Shown: positions 1 to 11,121 of the stretch, one piece after another
Numbering within the stretch: position 1 is the stretch's first letter
Layout: every line of letters starts with the position of its first letter
NCBI GenBank assembly: GCA_029378245.1
Contig: JARKIF010000003.1
Span: 310,001 to 374,000 of the forward strand
Length of the DNA: 64,000 bases
Direction of reading: 5' to 3'
From: Roridomyces roridus
Taxonomy: Eukaryota; Basidiomycota; Agaricomycetes; Agaricales; Mycenaceae
Position numbers and translations under genes: made by a program
The notes under the pieces: generated by a model
What the model was told of the DNA's origin: nothing
Seen by the model: the letters and a program-made list of their open reading frames with translations, nothing else
Database searches by the model: none

Positions 1-129
1 TTGTCAAAGTTTGGTTTTGGACTCCTGAGTCCTTGCCAACTTGTCTTCAACGGACATCATTATGCGCTTGCGTGTTTATCCCGACATGGAAATCCACCCT
101 GAAAAGTGTATACAATGCTGGGTCTCATC

Positions 130-499
130 TAGTGATTGCCACGGGTAACCCGTGAGGTGCCGAGGACCCACCCGTACCTGTGCCCGCGCTTGACCCGTCC
201 CCGTGGTCGCGGGTACGGGTACCCGTCGGCTAGGCACGGGTGGCTGATCGCTGGGGTGCCGTGACTTCTGGCGGTTGCTGGCACCGCTCTTTGGCATTCA
301 AAATGCAAAGTAAGGGTACATTTAAATTACTGGCGTCGCTTTCAGCTCTCACAGACGTCGCTTGCAGATGCCAGAGACCCACGGGTCGGCCACGGGTCAG
401 TCCACGGGTCTGAGTCCTTGACCCGTACCCGTACCCGTACCCGCCGCCACCCGTACCCGTGACCCGTCGCGGGTCACCGCACCCGTGGCCATCACTAGA
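130..499. mobile_element. hAT-like non-autonomous element, CCCGTACCCGT-array family
   Basis: Terminal inverted repeats read TAGTGATTGCCACGGGT on the left and ACCCGTGGCCATCACTA on the right, followed by two extra bases. The 8-base sequence GTCTCATC lies on both sides (122-129 and 500-507), as expected for a hAT-type target-site duplication. The interior is built largely from direct and inverted copies of a short CCCGTACCCGT motif, which would form a subterminal array for transposase binding. There is no transposase, so it must be mobilised in trans. The hAT assignment is inferred from the 8-bp duplication and the TAGNG ends. Confidence 0.75.
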
Positions 500-2713
500 G
501 TCTCATCGCACTGACCACCCGGTCGATGTTTCCACAATTTACAACTTTATTCTCCCACAAGTAATGGTTCAATAATGGTCCGTATACTATACTAGCCCTT
601 TGCGCGTGCCCTGAATTCGTCGTCAGAGTAAGGACAATTCACAGAAACAGTCCGGTTGAATAGATGTCCATAAATGGGGGGCATTCAAGACTGTTGAATG
701 CTGAATTGTGATTCGCTACCAAAAGACCAGCTGCAGCCTAATCCTGTTCAAAATGGAGAGAAATCTGAAAGAGATAATTGCGATTGTCATAAAGAAAATA
801 GCGCATCCGGGCCCCCCGCATCCTGGGGTCCTGCCAGGCCAGTTTCCACTAACGTGGACAACAGCCCACGGTGGAGCACATCTTTGGTGCCCAAAGGCCC
901 CGAGCACGTTCCTGCTTTCCCTACATATCATTAGAGTATAAAAAGGGTTTGGATTGCGGGCTCCGTCACTCACCGTCCACCCTCAAGTCCCCTGTCCCTC
1001 TCACTTATCTTCCAGCCCCTTCACTCACCGTCCACACCGTCCACACTCTCTCCGTTCCCTTCCACCTTGTATCTCCATCCACCTCGCCGCGTCTGGTGTC
1101 ACCGGCCTCGACGTTCAGCTGTCCGTGATTGGCCGGGCTCATATACCTGTGGTAATCGAGTTAGTGTCGGCCTCCATTGAAAATCAATGGACGACCACGC
1201 AGCCCGCTTACTATGAGTACATGAACCCTCCCTGCCACGGAGTTGCCTACCGTGGAGCTGCATCGCACTAGATCTGGGCACTTTCTCTTGCGTAAATATA
1301 TTAGAAGTTGGGAGAACGTAGTAGCTACTCGCCTGGGAAATTGGAGGCCCGAGGGATATTCGGTAGTCAATATTGAATGTATTCTGGTCAAGTGTTCCTC
1401 CGAATGAGAATTAGTTGCTATTTTCTATCAGCTGAGATCGATCTGGAATTACCAGATCTTGTTCAGTGTGCCGCTGATGGACTAAGGATTGCCCTGGCTG
1501 GTCGAGGGAGTAATTTTCGGCTAAAACGTGCTTAGAGTTTTTTCGAAAGAACGCGAGGTGATAAAACTGAGCTGGAGGTAGGTTGTAGTCGCACAACATT
1601 CCAACTCGAAATGGCAGCAAGGGGGGCGCTCTGATCGAGCTGCATTGATTTAGCTTGCGAAGAAATAATTTCAGGATGGAAACAACTTACATCGCTGCCC
1701 TTCGGCCAATATACTCGTTCCCAAGAACGCGTAGTAATTTTCATGGGTGTCTGCGGCACGTTTTACTTTGAATCCCAGTCGATTTGCAATACTCCGAGGC
1801 AAATTGGAGGGAAATAAGGGTGCCAGAACTTGAATTCCGCCCGGGAGGTGTTTTGTCGATGAGGAGACTCGATGAAAACCAACAGACATTTGCCAGAATT
1901 TTTGGGCGCAAGCGGAGAGATGTCGACTCCATGACCGCGCTCTTGGGCAGAGACTTGATTGAACTTGAGCTCGCTCTGCGTCGGACTTCGTACCATCATG
2001 GCACCGCGAACACCGGCAAGGAACAGGATAGACACCCGACGGGGACAGCGGGCGGCCGCCCCGCGACTGTATTTTGCAGCCTACTGCTCACCCAGACGGG
2101 TTTTTTTCGAGACTCGAGAAGTGTACTAGTGCATTTCAATGTCACTGGAGATGAATTCAAAGGACACGGCAGGCTGTGAGTGGTCACTTCCAACGCATAC
2201 ACGACGGTCGCCGATCCAGTCTCCAAATCGGCGCTTGCAGCCAAGCCGTTAGCATCGGAGGATTCGATTCTATCCTTCGTGGACCGTACAGTACTCCCAA
2301 GACACAGTGGCCCCACCATCCGGCACATCGGAGACAAGAAGAAAACCTGCACATCGTAATCAGCGAGAGCCTCCGCCCAGAGAGGATGCAGGTCTCATCG
2401 AGGACAGCCCGCATCATGCCCTCACCCCGACCCTATAAACCCCTCGTACCCTTCGGCAATTCTCGATGCATGGCGATTCAATTGCCCTGCAGTTGAGCCC
2501 TGTCCCATATTCGGCCTCGGGCGGTGGCCCAAGGTGCCAGCGATCCGGGTCTTACTCGACGAGCAGGACACTGTGGGAGGCAAGTTCAATCAGGCTGACT
2601 GACGACTCAATCAAGTCCCAATTTTGTCAATCAGCCTGATAGTGCCCAACTTGAGTGCATTTCGTGCTCTCATCCTGATTGTATTCTGAACAATCACCCA
2701 CAAAACACTCAAA
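500..2713. other. Intergenic, no recognisable gene
   Basis: Only short overlapping ORFs (up to 131 codons) are present on both strands, with no conserved motif that I recognise and no convincing splice-linked exon series. A TATA-like stretch (TATAAAAAGGG near 937-947) is followed by pyrimidine-rich sequence of promoter or 5' UTR type, but no coding exon could be attached to it. Confidence 0.4.
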
Positions 2714-3693
2714 TAAGGCTCCAACCGTTTCGTCAAGGGGGCATCGGGATCGGAATTTGGGATATAGGGTCGAAAAGATTTTTTCGACCCTGGCTGGACC
2801 CCCCCTCCCCTCCTATATAAGGCAGATCATTCCCACGATCATGTGATTTACCGGCGGTCCGAGCAATCCGCAGCTCCCAACCATAGGAAAAATATGTATT
2901 ACAAACTTATTAGAGGACCCCAGTGTCAATTAGACCCATCTCATGTGTACTTGAGCAATGATACACTTGTTGTCTGTGGCAATGTCGTGTGAGAGTCGAT
3001 GAGACTGGCAGCTGTATTATGTAATAGATCAGTCCCGATTTGGAAATTTCAATCAAGAGTGTCCAATATGCTCCAAAACACATTTACTAATATACATATA
3101 GAAACTTTTTTCGAGCCCTCTCGGGACCCCCCCCCCCCCCCTCCCCCGGTACGAAATTTCGATCCCGGTGCCCCCTTGCGTTTCGTTTCCGTTTGTGATT
3201 TTGGGCAAACAGAACGGAACCGGAAAGAAACCGTTTGCAACCGTTTGCAAACAGTTTCCGAACGGTTAAATTCAGGGCTCCCATTTTTGCAGTGTCCAGC
3301 GCAGCCCCAGTGGTCCCAGCATGCTTTTGCGTGGACGCGGAGCCAAACTGCGGAGTATCAGAGTCGTTTCACGCCAACAGGGAGCAAGATTGGGAATTCA
3401 TCAAACAAGATTCGTCTGACTAAGCAGCTGACCAGAGTTCAAGGCTTGATTTTACTGGCGGAAGGTGGGTTGAGTTCACCGGAGCAAAGAAACTTCTCTG
3501 GAACCCCGTGTGCAGGCCTGCTGGGAGACTGTGAGCTGCAGTAGTTTAGCCAAATTGAAGCCCTCTGGGTTGGCCACGGGAAACTGTTTCCGAACCGTTT
3601 GGGAAACAGTTTGCGGGGCATCGCAAACAAAACGGAAATAAAAACCGTTTTTTTGAAAGAAACGGTTTGCGAACGGAAATGGTTGGAGCCTTA
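2714..3693. mobile_element. TIR element with CCGTTTGC arrays, host of a nested MITE
   Basis: The ends are inverted copies: TAAGGCTCCAACCGTTTCGT on the left and, on the right, ACGGAAATGGTTGGAGCCTTA. Both arms carry repeated CGTTTGCAAAC / GTTTCCGAACGG motifs, an array architecture like that of the other hAT-like elements here but with a different motif. I see no clean 8-bp target-site duplication outside the ends. The poly-C MITE at 2734-3178 is inserted in the left arm, so this element is the older one. It encodes no recognisable transposase. Confidence 0.55.
2734..3178. mobile_element. Poly-C hAT-like MITE, copy 1 (nested)
   Basis: The 445-bp element has ends CAAGGGGGCATCGGGATCGG and, inverted, CGATCCCGGTGCCCCCTTG. 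It is flanked by the perfect 8-base duplication CGTTTCGT (2726-2733 and 3179-3186). Near each end lies a C homopolymer, and just inside the left one is a TATATAA motif. A second copy at 20041-20509 is nearly identical over its whole length and has a different perfect 8-bp duplication, which proves transposition. No transposase is encoded. Confidence 0.88.
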
Positions 3694-4236
3694 GTACAGC
3701 GCATCGGGACCGAGGAGTCTTTGCTTGGGTCAAGCGGTACAGGGTGGATTAGTCCCCAACTGATATGACGTAATCGGAACGGCTTCCTTCTAGCGCCCAC
3801 TGCCTCCGCCACCGTCCCTCACCGTCCCCGGTTCCCTACCCTATCCTTCTATCCTGACAACGCGCCGCGCGCCCGTTGACTTGCGCTCTCTCTCTTGTCG
3901 TCGTCCGCCTCGAAAATCACTGATCAGATCGTCTTCTGCGTCAAGTTTCAGCTTTGCCGCGCGTCAGCCTGCGCCGGTTCCTTCACCCGTTCTCACTGGG
4001 CTTCAAGAAATATAGACTACCTATCTACCTGTACGCTCAATTTGCGCCTGGATGTCCTACCACCCAATGCTACTGGTTTCGAACATCTCTGAATAGAAAT
4101 CTGTCCGACTCCGATCTTCACTCAGCCATTCAGCAAATTCTTTGCATCCACCCATGTCCACTCAAAGATACAGGCAACCTGTGTGCAAAACTACAGATTC
4201 TTCAACTTCAGTTCTGTTGACCAGAAGAGCGATCGT
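3694..4236. other. Intergenic, no recognisable gene
   Basis: No coding feature could be supported. Part of this stretch (around 3733-3790, containing GGATTAGTCCCCAACTGAT) recurs in inverted orientation near 7565-7610, on the other side of the CACTA-like element, suggesting an old local duplication. Confidence 0.4.
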
Positions 4237-4856
4237 TAGTGATGTTCAGGGCTCGGCCTGAGCCCGGAAGCCGGGCCTTGCCGAGCCCGGGTATCGGCAA
4301 GCCGGGCCCAGCCCACTGTTGGGCCTTGCCGGGCTCAGGGCTCAGGCTTGAGAAATGTCAAGCCCGGCTGAGCCCACCAAGCACGGGCTTGACATGTGAT
4401 ACCTTTTGACTTACGGCCCTCCTCCACGCGTCACCCGTTCTTCGGGGCGTCGATGAAACACGGTAGTTCTTGGCCGCATCAATGGTGATCAGTCGCCCCT
4501 TCGGCTTCCACGTCATGCCACTCTCAACATCGGCTACGCACACACACATTCAATGATTCATGGTCATTCGTTGAGGTGCTTCCCGGCAGAGTCTGGCTCA
4601 TTACTGGCTCATACAACTGGAACTGCATGGGCTGATACCCCGACACCAAAATCCACGAGCGCAGGCCACGCGTTGCAATGCTTGACATGTTTTCTAGTAA
4701 GCTCTTGTTCCCCGAGCCGGTGATCTTCAAACGGGGTGAGGAGTATGCACCTTGATCCCACCTGACTAATATGCCCGGGCTCAAGCCCAGGGCTTGGGCT
4801 TGGGCTCGGGAAATATGGAGCCCGAGCCGCTCCAAGCCGGGCCCTGAACATCACTA
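4237..4856. mobile_element. hAT-like non-autonomous element, GAGCCCGGC-array family
   Basis: Inverted ends are TAGTGATGTTCAGGGC and GCCCTGAACATCACTA. The flanks carry an imperfect 8-base duplication, GCGATCGT (4229-4236) and GCGATTGT (4857-4864), matching at 7 of 8 positions. Both arms are packed with GAGCCCGG / CCGGGCTTG copies in both orientations. The middle, roughly 4400-4730, is non-repetitive and has no convincing ORF. Length is 620 bp. Confidence 0.8.
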
Positions 4857-4864
4857 GCGATTGT

Positions 4865-5698
4865 CAACGTCGCGTTTTCGACTTCCAGAGATAACCGACT
4901 AAATTTACTTCCGAATCTGTATCTCTACCTAGAGGTTTGGTCTGGTCACTGTCTCGGCCACCTCCCGCCGAGCATGATTTCCTCCTGCTCGGCGTACCCA
5001 CCCTCACCCTTGTCGTTCTTTGGCTCCAGTCTCTCCGCTTCCTCAATTCGATGAGACACATCCCGTCTCATGCGAACGAGGTCGTCTGCATTAGAGATGG
5101 AGCTCCTCGACGGCGACTTTGAGCGCGAGAAGCGACGGCCTCAGCTTGTCGCGGGCTGGCGGCTCGCATGGTCGAGCGGGACGGTGGCCAGGGGGCACTC
5201 TCCGAGCCCAGCATATGTGACGCAGCAGGAAGAAGGTCTCGTCGGCCGTCAAACGCCACCTATCCTGCATTCGAGCATGAGATGGTGACATTCTTGCGAC
5301 TCACCGTCCGGCAGTACCTGTTGGTCAGCGCGCCTGGAATTCCAAGCGCTTGAGCTTGACGAGCCGTCTATCTGCAGAAACTTGCGCAGAAAGGTTGAAT
5401 GGCCTGAGAGCGAAGAGGTGGAGTACGGGAATTGACACCAGTCAATGCTCCAGCAGCCAGGCGCGACTCCGAGCGTGGGACGTGTCAGTGGAGGAAGCAA
5501 CTTCATACCATGACGGCCGAGTCCACAAGCACGATACATGTATTTTCAGAGATTATCAAGTACACAACTTTGAGATACATAGTTTCCCCGCTGAGCGAGA
5601 CGACGTTGAAGAAGGTGGACCGCGACGGGAAGTCGATGGCTTCTGGTTACTAATTAACCCGCTGGACGCCGGTGGCGGCGGGGACCTGGACTAAGTTT
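4865..5698 (-). pseudogene. Unidentified minus-strand gene relic between two transposons
   Basis: On the minus strand several coding-like stretches can be read in shifting frames: around 5690-5510 one containing STFFNVVSLSGETMYLKVV, around 5400-5330 one containing LVKLKRLEFQAR, and around 5105-4940 a charged segment with HRIEEAERLEPKNDKGEGG. A GTGAGT donor near 5314 and an AG acceptor near 5271 could splice two of them. Frames do not join without breaks, so I read it as a decayed multi-exon gene. Its 5' side stops at the CACTA-like element and its 3' side at the hAT-like element. I do not recognise the family. Confidence 0.3.
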
Positions 5699-5717
5699 AA
5701 AGTTGGCTTCCGCTTGT

Positions 5718-7520
5718 CACAGCGAAAGTCCAGGAATTTCGGGGCCTTTTAAGATAGCTACGCTTTTGGAAATATCATAATGTAATTAAATTGGCTCAAA
5801 ACCAGCCTTGAAATGGAAAGTTGAGGACCATTCGAAAGGTGATCCGAATTACGAAGAATCAATATTCAAAACGGTGGCCACGAAACACGAGGTTTCGAAA
5901 TACATTTAGTAGGCCTCAAAATCTGACTTGAAAAGACGTGAATCAAGACAGTTGAAAGCAATTTCGAAATGCAAAGTAAAATGGCTGTTTAAAGGTATTT
6001 TAAAAGTCGGCAGATCACTACTGATTTCGGCGCCGCCGAAAGGATAGCTTTCAAATCAAATTTCAAGGCCGCCGAAAGGGGAGCCGATATTTGGCATTTC
6101 GACTTCATTTAAATTCATCGGCCGATGGTCGGTGGACGGTCGGCGGACGGTCTGCCGATGGTCTGCCGATGATCGGTGGATGGTCGGCGGGTGATCGGCC
6201 GATGGTCGGCAGCCAAATTCAGTTTGTCTTTGCCTTTTGTATTCTTTTATCTACCTTGGCTTGTGTTTGTGGATTGCGCTCGCACTGGGGTGGCAGAAAA
6301 CAAACACAGAATCAGCGGAGGGTTTGGGAGGATGCCGAGGCCACCATCAGCCGCGGCGGCAGCCTCGGCTCCCGACGCAACACAGGGTTTCAGCGCGGAA
6401 GGGTGGGTGGGACCCTTCCGGCTTATTCCCATGTTGGTCAGTGAAGTGTTAGTATGCTGGTCAAATATCTGAAATGTCAGTAACGGTTAGTGGGTTAGTA
6501 AAGTACATTAACACATGTCAAGTATGTATCCAAATAATAAAAAGGGTGGGAAGGGTGGGCAAAAAGAACGGCGGCGCCGAGGGCGACGATGCCAGCGTGC
6601 GAGGCGGCTCGAGACAAGGAGCAACGTAACAACGTGACGTGGTGACGGTTGCTGATCCACAAACTCGGTTTTGTGGAGTACTCGTGCCTCACACTCCGTC
6701 AAACCATCAAATACACGGCCGACCATCGGCCGATTATCGCCCGATCACCCGCCGATCATCGGCAGACCATCGGCAGACCGTCCGCCGACCGTCCACCGAC
6801 CATCGGCCGATGGATTTAAATGAAGTCGAAATGCCAAATATCGGCTCCCCTTTCGGCGGCCTTGAAATTTGATTTGAAAGCTATTCTTTTGGCGGCGCCG
6901 AAATCAGTAGTGATCTGCCGACTTTTAAAATACCTTTAAACAGCCATTTTACTTTGCATTTCGAAATTGCTTTCAACTGTCTTGATTCACGTCTTTTCAA
7001 GTCAGATTTTGAGGCCCACTAAATGGATTTCGAAACCTCGTGTTTCGTGGCCAGGACTGCCGAGGCAGCGCCTGACGGCGCCGTCTTGGCGTGGTCGCCA
7101 CAGCACCACAGCCGACGCTTCCCCGGGAGCAAATACTATATAAGGTGCACCTTATCACTGAATCAAAAATTCGATCAAGCTCGGCTAGCGCACAAAAAAA
7201 CAGACTTTTCTCAAGAAATAGTGGAACAGCTGTAAAATACCTTTAAACAGCCATTTTACAAGTTTGCATTTCGAAATTGCTTTCAACTGTCTTGATTCAC
7301 GTCTTTTCAAGTCCGATTTTGAGGCCCACTAAATGGATTTCGAAACCTCGTGTTTCGTGGCCACCGTTTTGAACCTTGATTCTTCGTAATTCGGATCACC
7401 TTTCGAATGGTCCTCAACTTTCCATTTCAAGGCTGGTTTTGAGCCAATTTAATTATATCATGATATTTCCAAAAGCGTAGCTATCTTAAAAGGCCCCGAA
7501 ATTCCTGGACTTTCGCTGTG
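5718..7520. mobile_element. CACTA-like element, full-length non-autonomous copy
   Basis: The element begins CACAGCGAAAGTCCAGG and ends with its inverted copy, CCTGGACTTTCGCTGTG, with the 3-base duplication TGT on each side (5715-5717 and 7521-7523). CAC..GTG ends, 3-bp duplication and very long arms (about 400 bp) with clustered subterminal repeats (CGGCCGATGGTCGG and variants, 6118-6210 and 6718-6812) point to the CACTA/EnSpm group. The right arm is partly duplicated, with about 180 bp of unrelated sequence (7055-7232) between the copies. The central unique part (6266-6710) has no transposase. A shorter relative is at 26395-27124. Confidence 0.68.
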
Positions 7521-7523
7521 TGT

Positions 7524-8516
7524 TATCTTGACAACTACGACGCCTTCGGCCGTTTATTCTCGCTATCAGTTGGGGACTAATCCACCTGCTTCCCTGGGTC
7601 AAGTTTGTCCATATCACGTGCTCAACGCGTCACTGCTCATCTCCACCGCGTCCGCGTCTCTCTTCCACTCGATACAAAACGTTGCCGGACCTCTTTTTTC
7701 TGATCTGGCAAGAGATTCCCGCCTTTATCTCCCTATCAAATGCTGACGGGTCCCTGCAGGATGGGAGTCGGCTCGGCGTTATAACTTATAAGAATGTCCA
7801 CCAGCATGCCAAGTACCAGTCAGACCGCCTGGAGCGTAGCGATCTCGGTGGTGGAGGATAGGATGGAACCAGGTGAGTGCTTTCGACGTCTCACAATACT
7901 CGATCAAACGGACTGCTTGTGGCACATCCGATACACGCCGGCGCCCTCACTCGATACCGCCACACTGCCTAGTCGGTGCTATGCCGGCGGCCGGGAGGAA
8001 TGCTCTCATCGTTCATCCCTCGCCTGCAAATTCACCGCTGACCGTGTACTGATCCGCCTTTGACTAGTTATCACTTCGCTCTTCGCTGAGCAAACACTCC
8101 GTGGTTCCAACAACGGCTGGGAAAGATAGCCTTCCTCGTCGTGTGCGTCGCTCAACCATATATTCGACCAGAACTGACTTTTTCTTTCTAGTCTAATGTA
8201 TATCCCGCCGCTTTCAATTGTACGCGCGTCCACGACTTCCTCTCTTCTTCCAAGTACCGACTCTTCTTCAACAGCCCGAGTCAATGCGACGGTCATTAAT
8301 GCTACTTCAGTGGTTTTGTATGGCTGTATCTTGTCGTACATCAGAATAAAATTAACCTGTTCTCTTCCAGACTTTCAGCCGAAGATATTTGAATCAAGAT
8401 GCATTTTCCGAACAAAATGTACAAAGATGGTCGACGCCTCCCCCAGCGCATGGCGTCGCTGGAGTGGAAATGGCATCCACACAATTTATCGCCAAAGAAC
8501 CCCGACACTTTCTTCC
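7524..8516. other. Intergenic upstream of the YTH pseudogene
   Basis: Short ORFs only. The segment immediately upstream of 8517 resembles the region upstream of the intact YTH gene (both contain an ACACAATTT.GCGCCAAAGA-like block about 40 bp before the start codon), so it probably includes the old promoter of the first YTH copy. Nothing else is recognised. Confidence 0.4.
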
Positions 8517-10298
8517 ATGGCCGAGTCGACGTACGACGCGCCAGACACTCCCAGCCACTGACCGCACTTTCGCGCTGGATTCAGTGGATGGAGACGGGGA
8601 TATGTCGATAATGACTTGCTTCTATATTTGTATGTCTTTGTGCTTGCCATCATTCCGGGCAGTCTCCTACTCTCGTTCGACCTCCTTCGTTTCCATTCTG
8701 TCCTTATCTTCCGAGATGGTCTCGACATCCCACATGTACGTCTTTCCCCGTGTCTCCCACAAAAATCCAGATTTGACAAAGATTCTAGCTGTCTTGCTAT
8801 CTACACTATCCAAGACAGAAACCGTCGGATTTGTTACTCGCGGGGGTTCTCAGCAGCCACTTCCAGACTCCCCGCGTCGTCAGACGCCGCTATCGTCCCA
8901 GCAGCGTCGCTATCCCGCTGCCGATTCACCACCCCCCGAATACCCACGAGACTATAATGCCTCGGTGTACCTGCTCCGCCCCACGCAGCCTACGGCGGAC
9001 AATACATGATGTCCCTCCAATCTTCAATCGACATGGCCCACCCGCTCCCCTACCCACCCAATCTATACTACCCCACAATCATGTCGTCACGCGCAGGCAG
9101 TTCTACGCGTCTCTGACGCTCCAGCCTCCTCCCACCGCGTATCGCTACGCTCCACCCATCTCGTCTTCCTCTTCGGGTTACCAGCAGCCTGCTTCGTTCT
9201 CTTGCGAGCGAGCGCAAGCCCACTGAATCTGCGGGCACGGAGGTCTCTTCCCCCTCGAGTGTTCTCAGAATATCCCTTATCTCAGGCTCATCCTGCGCCT
9301 TATCCACTACGGCAGGATTCGGGTGGAAGGGGAAGCGTGCCGGCGGCAGATGATGAGAGTAGCAAGAGCGCGCTTTCTCTTAACTCTGATGACGAGGAGC
9401 GAGGCTCTTACACGCCGCCGCTCGTGCCATACACTCACGAGTCGGCCAGCAGTGGGGGGGGAGGTTCGCATGCGGTGCGGGTACGAACTCAACTCTCCTC
9501 ACTCGCCCTTTCCCCCAGAGGTTAGAAGAGCCTTACAGGAGTGCGCCTACTCCTACACGTCTATCTTGGCCGCTAACGTAATGCTTCAAAATAGGACGAT
9601 GCGCACGGTGACGGGTGGGTGACACTGAGGCAGAACGAGAGCGTACTCGAGCAGGCGTTCCGGACTGCGGAGGGCGTGGTCCTCATCTTCAGTGTCAACC
9701 AGATTGGGGAGTTTTATGGGCATGCGAGAGGTTAGTCGATCAATCCTTTTCTCTTTGGGGAATTTGACGTCTGACGAGCAACTATGTATTCAAATAGGAT
9801 GTCGAGGAGAGTGGGAGGACGGGATTAAGGGCTACGTGGACGGTGATGAGCCCACCTGCGTCCTCGACGTCACTGACTCCTAGCCGAGCGCCGCCCTCCA
9901 CGACTGCCTGTCCCTCACGCAGATTCTTCCTAAATACATCGGATTTCCCAAGAACGATCCCCGGTTCTCGTCTCAGTACCGGCACGCATCTCGTCGATGA
10001 CTCACTTGTACCGCTAGAAACGAGCGGCGTCCCATGGCTAGATACGATGATTCCAGGACAACGGGAGGCTGCAGCGTGGGTTTACGTACCGCAGGGGAGC
10101 TGCTGGCTGCCGAGGGCTGGGGCAGAACTTCAAAGTTTCGCTCTGCAGTGGATCTGCACGGAGTGGCTTCCATTTACAAGGACGCGACATATTCGGAATC
10201 CGTGGAATTCTGGTAGAGAGGTGAAGGTGTCGCGAGATGGGACGGAGCCGGGAGGAGCGCAGGCGCTGTTGGAGGAGTGGACTTGCCTCCGTGAGTAG
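8517..10298 (+). pseudogene. YTH-domain gene, decayed tandem copy
   Basis: This is a broken paralogue of the intact gene at 11122-13567. Matching pieces occur in the same order: the first exon (ATG at 8517, starting MAESTYDAPDTP), the small second exon ending at a CAT/GTACGT donor, the proline/glutamine-rich exon, a remnant of the RRM (GTEVSSPSSVL), the YTH N-terminal part (around 9595-9733, FRTAEGVVLIFSVNQIGEFY) and the YTH C-terminal part (around 10140-10298). It has a TGA after 14 codons in exon 1, another stop at 9224-9226, a deletion of about 460 bp that removes the linker and the first half of the RRM, and loss of part of the YTH start. It should not make a working m6A reader. Confidence 0.75.
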
Positions 10299-11121
10299 GG
10301 AGAGGCGCCGACGACGACGAATAATCATAATATAGCTTTGGGACGACCGCCGCCAAAACGCTCTTGATGGATGGATTTTACGGCGGAGACAAGGAGGCCG
10401 TTCATGACCGATCTATGCTTTAAACACGCTATATACATTCGGGCGCACTGGAGAGCTGTCGTGGCGCGTATCTTTTTTTTTGCCTTCCTTGCTGGATTTC
10501 TCAGCTGACTTGTCATCCACAGTTTGAGCAGTCGCGCAGCTGCTCGCCACTGCACCACAGGTTCTCCCTTGTCCTTCACGAAACAAGCAAGAACGTCCAA
10601 TGTCGTCACACTCTTTTAGCTACCTACAAACAAACTGCTGTCGATCATTAGGGTTTCTCTTTGGTTTCTCTGGGTTCCGATTCGGGTTTTGTGCCTACAC
10701 TAGACTCGAACCCGTGCACGCGTGTAACACTTGATGATAGTCGATCAAGAGGTAACCGCGTAGCCAGCGTGATCCTCGATCTGTGACCTGCGGAGTTACT
10801 GGTTTCGAGTCTATGCCTACACATAAACGCAATAGATCGCCATCACTATTGTATCCTACCTACCGCTGGCATCATGCACGACTCGCGCAGCGTGCACTGG
10901 GTCATTCTTATACTGTGTTTGTGCGGGTGGATGAGTATGCTCTTCAGCGCTCGCTCAGCAGGGAAAGAAGGAAAGGAAGGAAAGGAAAGAATCTAGTGAT
11001 TGATTAAGGAGTGAGCAGGTCACGCACTCACAAGCTCCTCCTCCTCCTCTGTCGATGGGGACCCCAAAAGCCCGGTTCCACACATACCACACACAATTTG
11101 GCGCCAAAGACACTTTATACC
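10299..11121. other. Spacer between YTH copies with tRNA-like sequence
   Basis: No protein gene is recognised; a 94-codon minus-strand ORF (10325-10609) has no motif I know. On the minus strand, about 10770 to 10695, there is a tRNA-like run: an A-box-like TGGCTACGCGGTTA, a perfect six-pair hairpin CTTGAT..ATCAAG and a B-box-like GGGTTCGAGTCT at correct spacing. The acceptor ends do not pair, so it is at best a decayed tRNA or tRNA-derived repeat. GAAAGGAAG-type repeats lie just before 11000. Confidence 0.35.

Noticed and set aside
1784..2352. Overlapping ORFs of 118-131 codons on both strands
   Set aside because: No motif, no paralogue in the window and neither strand gives a better case than the other.
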